Positions 7,862-14,268 are shown, numbered from the stretch's first letter. The stretch: 64,000 nt of DNA from Tabrizicola sp. (GCF_022842145.1 NZ_JALHQD010000001.1:502127-566126); one strand, 5' to 3'. Notes: generated by a model not told the origin, from the sequence alone. A program made the numbers and translations.

Positions 7862-8032
7862 ATGCCGCAGGATTCGGGACCAGAGTCCAAGAAGGAATCA
7901 GACATCTCCGCCGCTGCGGCTCGGATTCTGGACGAGGTGAAGGCCGAGCCGGTGCCGGATTCGATTCGCGACCTCGCGCATGAACTTGATCGGACCCTCC
8001 GCGCCAAGCGCAAGGCAGGCAGCCAGGTCTGA
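7862..8032 (+). CDS. nepR: NepR-family anti-sigma factor
   Basis: This 56-residue protein has a disordered acidic N-terminus and a C-terminal core, ILDEVKAEPVPDSIRDLAHE (about residues 20-39), then a basic tail. The (Y/L)DEV-x-EPVPD-xxxDL-xxLD pattern is the signature of NepR, which holds EcfG inactive until phosphorylated PhyR titrates it. GGAG lies 7 bases before the ATG. In most alphaproteobacteria nepR is directly followed by ecfG; here the sigma gene lies 5.6 kb away on the other strand. A short hairpin follows the stop (GGCC at 8045-8048 and 8062-8065). Confidence 0.8.
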   Translation: MPQDSGPESKKESDISAAAARILDEVKAEPVPDSIRDLAHELDRTLRAKRKAGSQV

Positions 8033-8068
8033 CCGCCTGCTTCTGGCCGGGAACAATCCCTGGCCGCT

Positions 8069-8257
8069 TTACCCATGTATTGGAGGCGTGATTTCGCCAG
8101 GAGGGGTCTGCTGCGGGTCCTGCGTCGGTATCGGCTGCGGATCGGGCATCGGATCGGGTTGCACGTCCGGTTGCACCGGGTCTCCGGGTACCGGCAGATC
8201 GGGCCCGGTAGGGGGCAGGTCGGGGGTCTCGGGACGGCCGAGGAATAGGTCTGGCAT
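8069..8257 (-). CDS. Small Pro/Asp-rich protein
   Basis: This 62-residue protein is dominated by PDP, PVP and PQP motifs (for example DPVQPDVQPDPMPDPQPIPT), is predicted disordered, and has no signal peptide or membrane segment. AAAGGA lies 7 bases before the ATG at 8257, and an exact EcfG-type promoter begins 48 bp upstream. The start signals and promoter support a real gene despite its composition. It converges on nepR. Function unknown. Confidence 0.6.
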   Translation of the reverse strand: MPDLFLGRPETPDLPPTGPDLPVPGDPVQPDVQPDPMPDPQPIPTQDPQQTPPGEITPPIHG

Positions 8258-8304
8258 GTCGGGATCCTTTCTGCACGGGGTACGGGACCGCCAGTGCCAA
8301 CGTT

Positions 8305-8329
8305 AACGCGCCCCAGGGCGAAAGGTTCC
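8305..8329 (-). promoter_or_regulatory. EcfG-type promoter for the Pro/Asp-rich small protein
   Basis: Minus-strand GGAAC-N17-GTT with C before GTT (full CGTT), 48 bp upstream of the ATG at 8257. Confidence 0.75.
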
Positions 8330-8341
8330 CCAAGCGGCGGC

Positions 8342-8370
8342 GGCCCGGGCCTGCCGCAGCGGCCCGGGCC
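8342..8370 (-). terminator. GC-rich hairpin after the PRC-barrel gene
   Basis: Two copies of the self-complementary GGCCCGGGCC, 9 bases apart, can form a 10-bp stem just after the PRC gene stop. It lacks a U-tract. Confidence 0.45.
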
Positions 8371-8377
8371 TTGCCTG

Positions 8378-8674
8378 TCAGTGCCGGTGTTCCGGGAAGT
8401 TCTTCAGCTGGTCCTTGGTCCAGGACGTCATCCCGTGGACCGATCCGGTGTGGTCGCGCATCATGTTCAGCTCGCCCAGACCAACGAGGACCGGCTTCGA
8501 TCCAATGCCAAGGAAGCCCCCGACATCCACCACCGCCTGCGGGACTGCGCCGGAATGGTGCAGGTGCGAGATGGTGCCGACCTTCTCATCATCGGCGCCG
8601 TAAATCGTGGCGCCGACCAGATTGGATTCGGTCAGTTCCGCCGGGCTCAGCCGGGTGTGGGTGGTATGATCCAT
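8378..8674 (-). CDS. PRC-barrel domain protein
   Basis: This 98-residue protein is essentially one PRC-barrel: NLVGATIYGADDEKVGTISH then VVDVGGFLGIGSKPVLVGLG. Stand-alone PRC-barrel proteins are common stress-induced proteins in alphaproteobacteria; the domain is also used in RNA processing and photosynthetic reaction centres. The ATG at 8674 has AAGGAG 8 bases upstream, clearly better than the ATG at 8692. It shares a divergent promoter region with the gene at 8798, each side with its own EcfG-type site. Confidence 0.85.
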   Translation of the reverse strand: MDHTTHTRLSPAELTESNLVGATIYGADDEKVGTISHLHHSGAVPQAVVDVGGFLGIGSKPVLVGLGELNMMRDHTGSVHGMTSWTKDQLKNFPEHRH

Positions 8675-8726
8675 TGCAAGATCTCCTTCCATCAGGGCCG
8701 GAGGGATCTCCGGCCTACCTCACCTC

Positions 8727-8751
8727 AACCCCTTCAGCGCCTTGTTGTTCC
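8727..8751 (-). promoter_or_regulatory. EcfG-type promoter for the PRC-barrel gene
   Basis: Minus-strand GGAAC-N17-GTT, 53 bp upstream of the ATG at 8674. Its -35 is 2 bp from the -35 of the opposing promoter. Confidence 0.8.
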
Positions 8752-8753
8752 CC

Positions 8754-8778
8754 GGAACAAATCCCCCGGGTCCCGGTT
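8754..8778 (+). promoter_or_regulatory. EcfG-type promoter, divergent partner, for the gene at 8798
   Basis: Plus-strand GGAAC-N17-GTT. With the opposing site it forms GTTCC-CC-GGAAC, two -35 elements back to back. Confidence 0.8.
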
Positions 8779-8797
8779 GGTCGGAAAAGGAAGTCCG

Positions 8798-9040
8798 ATG
8801 CCACGCCTCAAGGTACCCCGCCTGATCCATTTCCTGCTCTCGCGCTTCGTCGACGGCGCGGTGCTGGGGCTTGCCGTAGGTCTGGCGATCCTGTGGTCCG
8901 ACCTTGGCGAAGTGGCGCGGCTTCTGGCCGCGAGCAAGCATGACGCGGTCCTGACCGCACTGTTCTTCGGCCACACCGCGCTTCTGTTCGGCACCTTCGG
9001 CATGTGCGTCGCGGTGATGAACCTCACCGATCGCGACTAG
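8798..9040 (+). CDS. Small two-span membrane protein
   Basis: This 80-residue protein has two hydrophobic stretches, about residues 20-37 (GAVLGLAVGLAILW) and 49-72 (HDAVLTALFFGHTALLFGTFGM), joined by a short loop and ending in an acidic/Arg tail. The ATG at 8798 has GGAAG 5 bases upstream and lies 20 bp after the -10 of an exact EcfG-type promoter, which excludes longer upstream starts. An inner-membrane location is inferred; function unknown. The 3' end faces the DUF3008 gene with a 1-bp gap. Confidence 0.75.
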   Translation: MPRLKVPRLIHFLLSRFVDGAVLGLAVGLAILWSDLGEVARLLAASKHDAVLTALFFGHTALLFGTFGMCVAVMNLTDRD

Positions 9041-9041
9041 G

Positions 9042-9224
9042 TCAGTCCTTCTTTGCGGGCAGGCCCTTGCGCCGGGTGCTGGCAAGCTCTTCCAACTCGT
9101 CCTCGGTCATCGACTGCACCATCTCCTTGGACGCGCCAAAGAGATCGTCCTTGTCCGCCTCGCCCCGCTTGGCGGCAAGGGCGGCACCGGCAGCCTTCTG
9201 CTGCGCCTTGGATTTTGCGGGCAT
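9042..9224 (-). CDS. DUF3008 family small protein
   Basis: This 60-residue basic protein starts MPAKSKAQQKAAGAALAAKR and contains MTEDELEELASTRRKGLP, both characteristic of DUF3008 (function unknown, often stress-induced). GGAG lies 9 bases before the ATG. It begins 3 bp after the stop of the 51-residue gene at 9228-9383, so the two form a small operon. Confidence 0.8.
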   Translation of the reverse strand: MPAKSKAQQKAAGAALAAKRGEADKDDLFGASKEMVQSMTEDELEELASTRRKGLPAKKD

Positions 9225-9227
9225 CGG

Positions 9228-9383
9228 TCAGGTCTCCTTCCGGGACTTGGGTACCTGCGTCGCGGGGTTTGCCTGGTCAAACTCCTCGGGCCGATGGGCC
9301 GAACCTTCATGGTCGTCCTGGGCATTCCGACGATCGAGGGGTGGGGTCCGCTTGTCGGCGGCGGGTCCGGGTTCGTTCGGCAT
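9228..9383 (-). CDS. Small hydrophilic protein, 51 residues
   Basis: The protein (MPNEPGPAADKRTPPLDRRN onward) is charged, Pro-rich and predicted disordered. A strong ribosome-binding site, GGAGGAG, lies 5 bases before the ATG, which is the main evidence for a real gene. It is the first gene of an operon with the DUF3008 gene. A near-consensus EcfG site (ATT instead of GTT) lies upstream. Function unknown. Confidence 0.6.
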   Translation of the reverse strand: MPNEPGPAADKRTPPLDRRNAQDDHEGSAHRPEEFDQANPATQVPKSRKET

Positions 9384-9410
9384 TGGCTCCTCCATTCGCT
9401 GCGGGGACCC

Positions 9411-9435
9411 AATCCACCGGCAGCCGATTTGTTCC
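9411..9435 (-). promoter_or_regulatory. Near-consensus EcfG-type promoter for the 51-residue/DUF3008 operon
   Basis: Minus-strand GGAAC-N17-ATT, one mismatch in the -10. It starts 28 bp upstream of the ATG at 9383. Confidence 0.45.
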
Positions 9436-9450
9436 CATCCGCTGCCCTCG

Positions 9451-9476
9451 GGAACTGAACTGTCCCGCCATCAGTT
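9451..9476 (+). promoter_or_regulatory. EcfG-type promoter for the 24-residue membrane peptide
   Basis: Plus-strand GGAAC-N18-GTT (A before GTT), 31 bp before the ATG at 9508. Confidence 0.6.
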
Positions 9477-9507
9477 GGTCCACGAACCGAAACCGTGAGG
9501 AAACTTA

Positions 9508-9582
9508 ATGAACAACATCGTCTACATTATCGGACTGGTCGTCGTCGTCCTGGTCATCCTGTCCTTCTTCGGCCTGCGCTGA
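9508..9582 (+). CDS. 24-residue single-span membrane microprotein
   Basis: The peptide begins MNNIVYIIGLVVVVLVILSF and ends FGLR. It is one transmembrane helix with two Asn residues at the N-terminus and Arg at the end. GAGGA lies 6 bases before the ATG and an exact EcfG-type promoter is 31 bp upstream. Similar one-helix peptides of 20-30 residues are known as stress-induced membrane microproteins, but no family can be assigned by eye. The gene ends 8 bp before the convergent glycosylase gene. Confidence 0.65.
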   Translation: MNNIVYIIGLVVVVLVILSFFGLR

Positions 9583-9589
9583 CCGCATA

Positions 9590-10153
9590 TCAGGGCAAGC
9601 GCGGCACGTCCGCAGCAGGGGGAAACGGTCGGCTCAGCCCCGACGCCCCGGCAAGCCCGAAGCGCCAGGGCCGTTCAGCGGCCCTGGTGATCCCGATCCG
9701 CGGTCCGACCAGCAGTCCAGCCTCTGCCGCACCTGGGTCCAGCCGGAATTCACCCCCGTCAAAGCACTTGCCGCTATCGGCAAGCGAGACGCCCAGCGCC
9801 TGCCCCAGCCGGCCGGGACCCGCGGCGATGTTCTGCGCCGACCCGCGCCGCGCCACCATTACCTCAACTCCGACCTCGGGCAGCACCGCCCGGATCAGCA
9901 CGGCCTCGCCGGGTCTGCCGACGACGTTCAGGCACAGATGGCAGCCATAGGACATGTAGACATAGACCGTGCCGGCCGGGCCGAACATCGCCGCGTTCCG
10001 CAATGTCGGCCCCCGGAAGCTGTGCGAGGCGGGGTCGTCCCGACCATAGGCCTCGGTCTCCAGCACCGTGCCACCTACCCCGCGCACCAGAAGCCGCGCG
10101 CCAACCAGACGGCGCGCCAGCGTGACGATGTCCTGATCAAACTGAAGGGGCAT
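9590..10153 (-). CDS. mpg: 3-methyladenine DNA glycosylase (AAG/MPG family)
   Basis: This 187-residue base-excision repair enzyme removes alkylated purines. Seen: LARRLVGARLL at the N-terminus; the catalytic-Glu segment ETEAYGRDDPASHSFRG; then MFGPAGTVYVYMSYGCHLCL and NVVGRPGEAVLIRA, the AAG core motifs; and a C-terminal GPRIGI segment. The ATG at 10153 (MPLQF) was chosen over a start 14 codons upstream because conservation begins near it; the ribosome-binding site is weak. No EcfG site faces this gene, but DNA repair fits the neighbourhood. Confidence 0.9.
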   Translation of the reverse strand: MPLQFDQDIVTLARRLVGARLLVRGVGGTVLETEAYGRDDPASHSFRGPTLRNAAMFGPAGTVYVYMSYGCHLCLNVVGRPGEAVLIRAVLPEVGVEVMVARRGSAQNIAAGPGRLGQALGVSLADSGKCFDGGEFRLDPGAAEAGLLVGPRIGITRAAERPWRFGLAGASGLSRPFPPAADVPRLP

Positions 10154-10225
10154 GGAACGACCTTGCGGCGGGATGCAGCCGCGTTCCAGAGCCAAGCGCC
10201 AAAACGAAAGAATGTTCCAGATGTT

Positions 10226-10250
10226 GGAACCTTTGCCACAATTGTATGTT
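10226..10250 (+). promoter_or_regulatory. EcfG-type promoter for the gene at 10309
   Basis: Plus-strand GGAAC-N17-GTT, 58 bp upstream of the chosen ATG. The transcript would include two copies of CGCAGCAGGAAT in the leader. Confidence 0.65.
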
Positions 10251-10308
10251 ATGACCCACGCAGCAGGAATTTAACTTGTGCGTCATCACCTGCGCAGCAG
10301 GAATGAAC

Positions 10309-10581
10309 ATGTCCGAATTCAGATCATTTAGACCCGTCGCACCGTTTGCCCTTCCTCTCGAAGGGCGAATTCTGGCGCACCGACGTTTGCTGGTCGAACT
10401 TTTGCGCGCCCTCCCCAAAGAGCGCTACGAAGAGATGCTGACCTGGCTGGACGACAACCGCCTCTACCGCACGGATCAGGAAGATTCGGGGGCAGCCCTT
10501 GGCGACGGGATCGAACTGGAACTGGCCCGTGCCGACGAAGTCCAGGTGCTGCGGCGCATGATCGAAGCTGCGTCCGACTAG
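10309..10581 (+). CDS. Small soluble hypothetical protein, 90 residues
   Basis: The protein contains an amphipathic helical core (LAHRRLLVELLRALPKERYE, about residues 22-41) followed by EMLTWLDDNRLY and a charged C-terminus. There is no signal peptide or membrane segment. ATGs at 10303 and 10309 are both possible; 10309 has GCAGGA at better spacing. An exact EcfG-type promoter precedes it and another follows its stop, so it is probably a single-gene unit. No family recognised. Confidence 0.65.
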   Translation: MSEFRSFRPVAPFALPLEGRILAHRRLLVELLRALPKERYEEMLTWLDDNRLYRTDQEDSGAALGDGIELELARADEVQVLRRMIEAASD

Positions 10582-10592
10582 GTCGGCAGCGG

Positions 10593-10617
10593 GGAACAAA
10601 GCCACCTTTCCAAGGTT
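10593..10617 (+). promoter_or_regulatory. EcfG-type promoter for the ferritin-like gene at 10712
   Basis: Plus-strand GGAAC-N17-GTT with G before GTT, 94 bp upstream of the ATG. Confidence 0.7.
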
Positions 10618-10711
10618 CTAGAGCTTTCGGCTGGACCGGCACGCCGTGTCCCGCCCCTCCGCGACCGCTCCGCATTCGCGGCTGGTCGTGCACCTCAGCA
10701 AAGGACAACCC

Positions 10712-11218
10712 ATGGAAAAGACCCGTGAGAATTATCTCGCCTGGCTGCGCGATGCGCATGCGATGGAAGAACAGGCGCTGACGATGATGCAGGGCATGGC
10801 ATCGCGTCTGGAGAACTACCCGCAACTTCGCGTCAGGATCGAAAGCCACATCGCCGAAACCCGGGAGCAGGCTGCGGCGCTGGCCACGCTTCTGCAGCGA
10901 AAGGGAAGCGGAACTTCGCTGGTGAAGGACACGCTGGGCAAGATGACGGCCTTCGCGCAGTCCTTGTCCGGCATGTTCACCGACGACAATGTGGTCAAAG
11001 GGACGCTGGCAGGCTTCGCCTTCGAGAACATGGAGATCGCATCCTACCGGATCCTGATCACCGCTGCCGAACAAATGGGCGACGCCGAGGCGGTCGCGGT
11101 GTTCACCCGCTGCCTGAAACAGGAAGAGGCAATGGCCGAATGGCTGGCCGATCACTCCCCCGGTATCACCCGCAGCTTTCTCAGCCGCGCTGAACTGGAC
11201 ATGCCGGCACATCGGTGA
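10712..11218 (+). CDS. Ferritin-like DUF892 (YciE/YciF-type) protein
   Basis: This 168-residue, mostly helical protein has Glu/His positions spaced as in DUF892 ferritin-like four-helix bundles: DAHAMEEQAL at residues 11-20, ESHIAETREQ near 46-55, FENMEIASYRIL near 106-117 and KQEEAMAEWL in the last helix. YciE/YciF relatives are stress-induced. AGGA lies 8 bases before the ATG at 10712, and an EcfG-type promoter lies upstream. A second family member is encoded at 13024-13521. A di-metal site is likely; oxidative-stress protection is inferred. Confidence 0.85.
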   Translation: MEKTRENYLAWLRDAHAMEEQALTMMQGMASRLENYPQLRVRIESHIAETREQAAALATLLQRKGSGTSLVKDTLGKMTAFAQSLSGMFTDDNVVKGTLAGFAFENMEIASYRILITAAEQMGDAEAVAVFTRCLKQEEAMAEWLADHSPGITRSFLSRAELDMPAHR

Positions 11219-11252
11219 CGTGCTGTCCACCAGTCGGCAGCAGACGTGAAAA

Positions 11253-11280
11253 AGGCCGCGCCAGATACCGGGCGCGGCCT
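11253..11280. terminator. Bidirectional hairpin terminator
   Basis: AGGCCGCGCC and GGCGCGGCCT form a 10-bp stem with an 8-base loop, followed on the plus strand by TTGTCTTT and flanked on the other side by A-rich sequence. It serves the convergent genes at 10712 and 11304. Confidence 0.8.
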
Positions 11281-11303
11281 TTGTCTTTGTGCCTGATGCC
11301 AGA

Positions 11304-11693
11304 TCAGGGACTGGTGGTCGTGGTGCCGCCGGTGGTGGTGCCGGTTCCACCGGTGGTGCCGCCCGTGGTGCCATCCGTCGCATCTCCGGTCGCAGCGCCG
11401 TCGGTCGCACCTGTCGTGTTCCCGGTCTCATTGTCGCCGCCGGTCGTGGCCGGAGCAGGCTCGGCCGGGACAGTCTCGGTCGCATCCGGCATGTCGGTGG
11501 CCGCAGGCTCGGTCGGTGCCGTATCGACCACGCTGCTGGACCGATCGACGCTGAAGGCGATAGCGGCCAGGATCACGGCGGCAAGCACCAGGAAGACCAG
11601 CCACATGCTGGCCTGCGACGTGCGCGACGTTTCCGGGACCCTCCGGCCGTCGGTGTGGGGCGGAGTGGGTCTGGGGGGCGGAACATCTGTCAT
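11304..11693 (-). CDS. Single-span membrane protein with disordered Thr/Gly-rich tail
   Basis: This 129-residue protein has a Pro/Arg-rich cytoplasmic N-terminus, one transmembrane helix at about residues 30-47 (MWLVFLVLAAVILAAIAF) and an 80-residue extracytoplasmic tail rich in Ala, Thr, Pro and Gly ending in GTTTGGTTTTSP. An exact EcfG-type promoter lies upstream. It resembles the 69-residue protein at 18989 in layout. Function unknown. Confidence 0.75.
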   Translation of the reverse strand: MTDVPPPRPTPPHTDGRRVPETSRTSQASMWLVFLVLAAVILAAIAFSVDRSSSVVDTAPTEPAATDMPDATETVPAEPAPATTGGDNETGNTTGATDGAATGDATDGTTGGTTGGTGTTTGGTTTTSP

Positions 11694-11731
11694 GGTGTTT
11701 CCTTTCTGACGAAAAGTCTCCCGACCTCCTC

Positions 11732-11756
11732 AACAGGGCAGCAGCGGGATTGTTCC
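11732..11756 (-). promoter_or_regulatory. EcfG-type promoter for the gene at 11304
   Basis: Minus-strand GGAAC-N17-GTT, 39 bp upstream of the ATG at 11693. Confidence 0.75.
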
Positions 11757-11862
11757 GTCCGTCACGGCCCGCATGCCCCAGGCAATATCTTAAGAAAGCG
11801 TAAACGCCCGCGGCCAACCCATTGACCGCAAACGCATGTTGGAACGCGCCCACGGTGGCGCG

Positions 11863-12720
11863 TCACATCATCGGCTGCCCACCGGTCACCGCGATGGTCG
11901 CTCCCGAGATGTAGCTCGACATCGGCTCGGCCAGCATCACGTAGGCCGAAGCCAACTCCACCGGCTGCGCGGGCCGCTTCATCGGGCTGTCCTGCCCGAA
12001 CTTCGAGACCTTCTCGCCGTCCATGCTGGACGGGATCAGCGGCGTCCAGACCGGCCCCGGCGCGACGCAGTTCACCCGGATGCCCCTCTCGGCCAGCAGT
12101 TGCGCCAGCCCCACGGTAAAGTTCTGGATCGCCCCCTTGGTGGTCGCATAGGCCAGGAGGGTCGGGTTCGGTTTGTCGGCGTTGATCGAGGTCGTGTTGA
12201 TGATCGAGCTTCCCGCCCCCATGTGCGGCACCGCCGCCTGGCAAAGATGGAAGATCGCGTCGATGTTGACCGCGAAGGTCCGGTCCCATTCCTTCGGGGG
12301 GATGTCCTCGAATTTCTCGAACACCTGCTGATGCGCGGCGTTGTTGACCAGGATGTCGATCCGGCCCCATTCCTGGATCACCTTGTCGACCACCCGGCGG
12401 CATTCGTCGGGATCGCCCAGATCCGCGGGGATGCGGACGCAGCTTTGGCCCTCGTCCTCGATCAGCTTGGCGGTGTCCTTGGCGTCCTCGGTCTCATTCA
12501 GATAGCACAGCGCGATGTCGGCCCCTTCGCGGGCAAAGGCGATGGCCACCGCACGCCCGATGCCGCTGTCCGCCCCGGTGATCAGGGCGACCCGGCCCTG
12601 CAACCGGCCTGCACCGACCCAGGTCGTCTCGCCGTGGTCCGGTCGCGGCTGCATCGGGACAAAGCTGCCCGGAGCCTCCTGCGTCTGTTCCGGGAAGGGG
12701 GGCTTCGGATAGTCGGTCAT
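11863..12720 (-). CDS. SDR-family oxidoreductase, general-stress type
   Basis: This 285-residue short-chain dehydrogenase has a 40-residue N-terminal extension rich in Pro/Gln (KPPFPEQTQEAPGSF). It carries the NAD(P) motif TGADSGIGRAVA, the NNAA motif (LVNNAAHQQ), catalytic Ser in NTTSINA, and Y-x3-K as YATTKGA. The layout matches the YghA/YdaD group of general-stress SDRs (substrate unknown). It overlaps the 68-residue upstream gene by ATGA and lies downstream of a DUF892 gene on the same strand, so EcfG control through 13564-13588 is plausible. Confidence 0.9.
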   Translation of the reverse strand: MTDYPKPPFPEQTQEAPGSFVPMQPRPDHGETTWVGAGRLQGRVALITGADSGIGRAVAIAFAREGADIALCYLNETEDAKDTAKLIEDEGQSCVRIPADLGDPDECRRVVDKVIQEWGRIDILVNNAAHQQVFEKFEDIPPKEWDRTFAVNIDAIFHLCQAAVPHMGAGSSIINTTSINADKPNPTLLAYATTKGAIQNFTVGLAQLLAERGIRVNCVAPGPVWTPLIPSSMDGEKVSKFGQDSPMKRPAQPVELASAYVMLAEPMSSYISGATIAVTGGQPMM

Positions 12721-12923
12721 GCCTGGGTGTCCTTCTCGATGCGCTCCCCGTCGTGGATGCTTCCACCGGGCTGCTTGCGGTTCTCGTCAGGGCGCGCGTC
12801 GGGGTCCTCACGATGCTTGCCCGCCGGGTCGATCTGCTGCTGGCGCTGGTCGATGACATTCGGCGCGGGCCGGCGCAGCTTTTCGTTGGTCGGGCCGGGC
12901 TGGTGGTCGGAGGTATTGGACAT
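12717..12923 (-). CDS. Small hydrophilic protein, 68 residues
   Basis: The protein is charged and disordered, with MSNTSDHQPGPTNEKLRRPA at the start and a Pro/Asp/Arg-rich rest (GKHREDPDARPDENRKQPGG). GGAG lies 8 bases before the ATG at 12923. Its stop overlaps the SDR start as ATGA, implying translational coupling. It follows the DUF892 gene at 13024 after two hairpins. Similar small hydrophilic stress proteins exist, but no family was recognised. Confidence 0.7.
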   Translation of the reverse strand: MSNTSDHQPGPTNEKLRRPAPNVIDQRQQQIDPAGKHREDPDARPDENRKQPGGSIHDGERIEKDTQA

Positions 12924-12946
12924 TAGGCGCTCCTTTGAATGAAGGA

Positions 12947-12975
12947 GCGGCCCCGCGATCCGGGCGCGGGGCCGC
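12947..12975 (-). terminator. GC-rich hairpin between DUF892 gene and the SDR pair
   Basis: An 11-bp stem GCGGCCCCGCG/CGCGGGGCCGC without a U-tract. A second inverted repeat (CACCCGGC/GCCGGGTG, 12982-13013) lies nearer the DUF892 stop. These may attenuate rather than end transcription, because no separate promoter is seen for the SDR pair. Confidence 0.45.
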
Positions 12976-13023
12976 CTGCAACACCCGGCAAAGGGGAGTG
13001 ACGACGCCGGGTGCTGGCAGTGG

Positions 13024-13521
13024 TCAGGCCGCTTCGAGGGCCGCCTGGTTGATCGAACCGTCAGCAAGCTGGGTGAGCGACTCGTCGGTCATCCCCTCTT
13101 CCTGCAGCGTCTGGTCCAGAAGCTTGGCGGCGTCCTTCATGCCCATGACTTCCGCCCAGCGGCGCAGTGTGCCGTAGCGGGCGATCTCGTAGTGCTCGAC
13201 CGCCTGAGCGGCGGCAATCAGGCTGGCGTCCAGCGCAGGGCTGTCGGCAAACGCCTGCAGCGCTTCTTCGCCTTCCTCGATGATGCCGTCGATGGCCGGG
13301 CAGGTCTTGCCGCGAGCGGGCTTGCCGATCAGTTCGAACACCTGTTGCAGGCGTTCGACCTGCATCTGGGTCTCTTCCTCGTGCTTCTGGAAGGCGGCCT
13401 TCAGGTCGGGCGACTTGGCACCACGGGCCATCTTCGGCAGGGCGCGAAGGATCTTGCGTTCGGCGTAGTAGATGTCCTTGAGCGTCTCGTGAAACAGGTC
13501 ATCCAGGGTCTTCGTCTTCAT
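13024..13521 (-). CDS. Ferritin-like DUF892 (YciE/YciF-type) protein
   Basis: This 165-residue protein starts with the family signature LDDLFHETLKDIYYAERKIL and continues with FQKHEEETQMQVERLQQVFE and VEHYEIARYGTLRRW. The Glu/His residues match a di-metal four-helix bundle. It is closer to classical YciF than the relative at 10712. An exact EcfG-type promoter lies 43 bp upstream. It is followed on the same strand by the 68-residue gene and the SDR gene. The stress role is inferred from family and promoter. Confidence 0.9.
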   Translation of the reverse strand: MKTKTLDDLFHETLKDIYYAERKILRALPKMARGAKSPDLKAAFQKHEEETQMQVERLQQVFELIGKPARGKTCPAIDGIIEEGEEALQAFADSPALDASLIAAAQAVEHYEIARYGTLRRWAEVMGMKDAAKLLDQTLQEEGMTDESLTQLADGSINQAALEAA

Positions 13522-13563
13522 GTCGCTCTCCTTGCGTTACTGTGTGTCGAGGTCCCGAGGCTT

Positions 13564-13588
13564 AACCGGACAGCGGGACATAAGTTCC
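13564..13588 (-). promoter_or_regulatory. EcfG-type promoter for the DUF892/SDR genes
   Basis: Minus-strand GGAAC-N17-GTT with G before GTT, 43 bp upstream of the ATG at 13521 and just past the ecfG stop. Confidence 0.8.
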
Positions 13589-13596
13589 CCCTTGGG

Positions 13597-14070
13597 TCAG
13601 ACCTCTTCACCAAGGGAGGTCTGGAGCAGCTTGCGTCCGCGGTTGATCCGGCTCTTGATCGTGCCGATGTCGCAGCCCAGGATTTCGGCGGCGGACTGGT
13701 AGCTTTCGCCCGTCACGAGGACGAGCATCACCGCCTCGCGGTAGGCTTGCGGCAGGCCCATCAGCGCCGCCTCGATCTCGCGGCCGCGGACGTGCCAGTA
13801 CTGGTTGTCCGGGGACGTCGGCACCGAAGAGATGCAATCTTCGGCCCCTGGACGTTCGCGGGCCAGCTTCACGCGGTCGTTGTAGAACCGGTTGCGCATG
13901 ATGGTGAACAACCACGCCCGCATGTTGGTACCGGGGGTATAGGACTGGGCGCTGGCGATGGCGCGCACCAGCGTGTCTTGTACCAGGTCATCCGCATCGC
14001 CGTATCGCCCGGTCAGCGACCGAGCAAAGAGGCGCAGCGCCGGGATATGACTGAGCACATCATCGGACAT
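13597..14070 (-). CDS. ecfG: ECF sigma factor of the EcfG (general stress) group
   Basis: This 157-residue protein has sigma region 2 at residues 9-75 (IPALRLFARSLTG, DADDLVQDTL, then NMRAWLFTIMRNRFYND) and region 4 at about 98-150 (LPQAYREAVMLVLVTGESYQ and a helix-turn-helix ending GTIKSRINRGRKLL). The PGTNMRAWLFTIMRN stretch and short linker are typical of EcfG sigma factors, which NepR holds inactive and which read GGAAC-N-GTT promoters. Such promoters occur throughout this island. A GGAAC-N17-ATT element upstream may give autoregulation. The gene is separated from nepR. Confidence 0.85.
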   Translation of the reverse strand: MSDDVLSHIPALRLFARSLTGRYGDADDLVQDTLVRAIASAQSYTPGTNMRAWLFTIMRNRFYNDRVKLARERPGAEDCISSVPTSPDNQYWHVRGREIEAALMGLPQAYREAVMLVLVTGESYQSAAEILGCDIGTIKSRINRGRKLLQTSLGEEV

Positions 14071-14102
14071 TTTAAGTGGGGCTCCTCCTGACTGCCGGGG
14101 TT

Positions 14103-14127
14103 AATGCGGCATTTCGGACGCGGTTCC
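14103..14127 (-). promoter_or_regulatory. Near-consensus EcfG-type promoter for ecfG itself
   Basis: Minus-strand GGAAC-N17-ATT, 33 bp upstream of the ATG at 14070. The -10 has one mismatch. If active it would give positive autoregulation. Confidence 0.45.
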
Positions 14128-14188
14128 TGTCTTTCGCGGCCTCTGATCAAGCCTTGGCAGGTTCCAGCCGAGACGAACGGCGGCCGAG

Positions 14189-14213
14189 GGAACCGGCGCT
14201 GGCGGTAACGGTT
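14189..14213 (+). promoter_or_regulatory. EcfG-type promoter for the ku-ligD operon
   Basis: Plus-strand GGAAC-N17-GTT with C-G before TT, 56 bp upstream of the Ku ATG. Confidence 0.8.
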
Positions 14214-14268
14214 TCTCGACTGGGGCCGGATCGCGGTCGAGGTTTCACGCTGGAGTTGGAGTAGACCG

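Noticed and set aside
10258..10305. Twelve-base repeat CGCAGCAGGAAT in the leader of the gene at 10309
   Set aside because: Only two copies and part of a ribosome-binding-like region; not enough for a regulatory claim.
6932..14070. Canonical PhyR (sigma-like then REC) near nepR and ecfG
   Set aside because: Looked for in all frames around both genes; only the REC-first protein is present.
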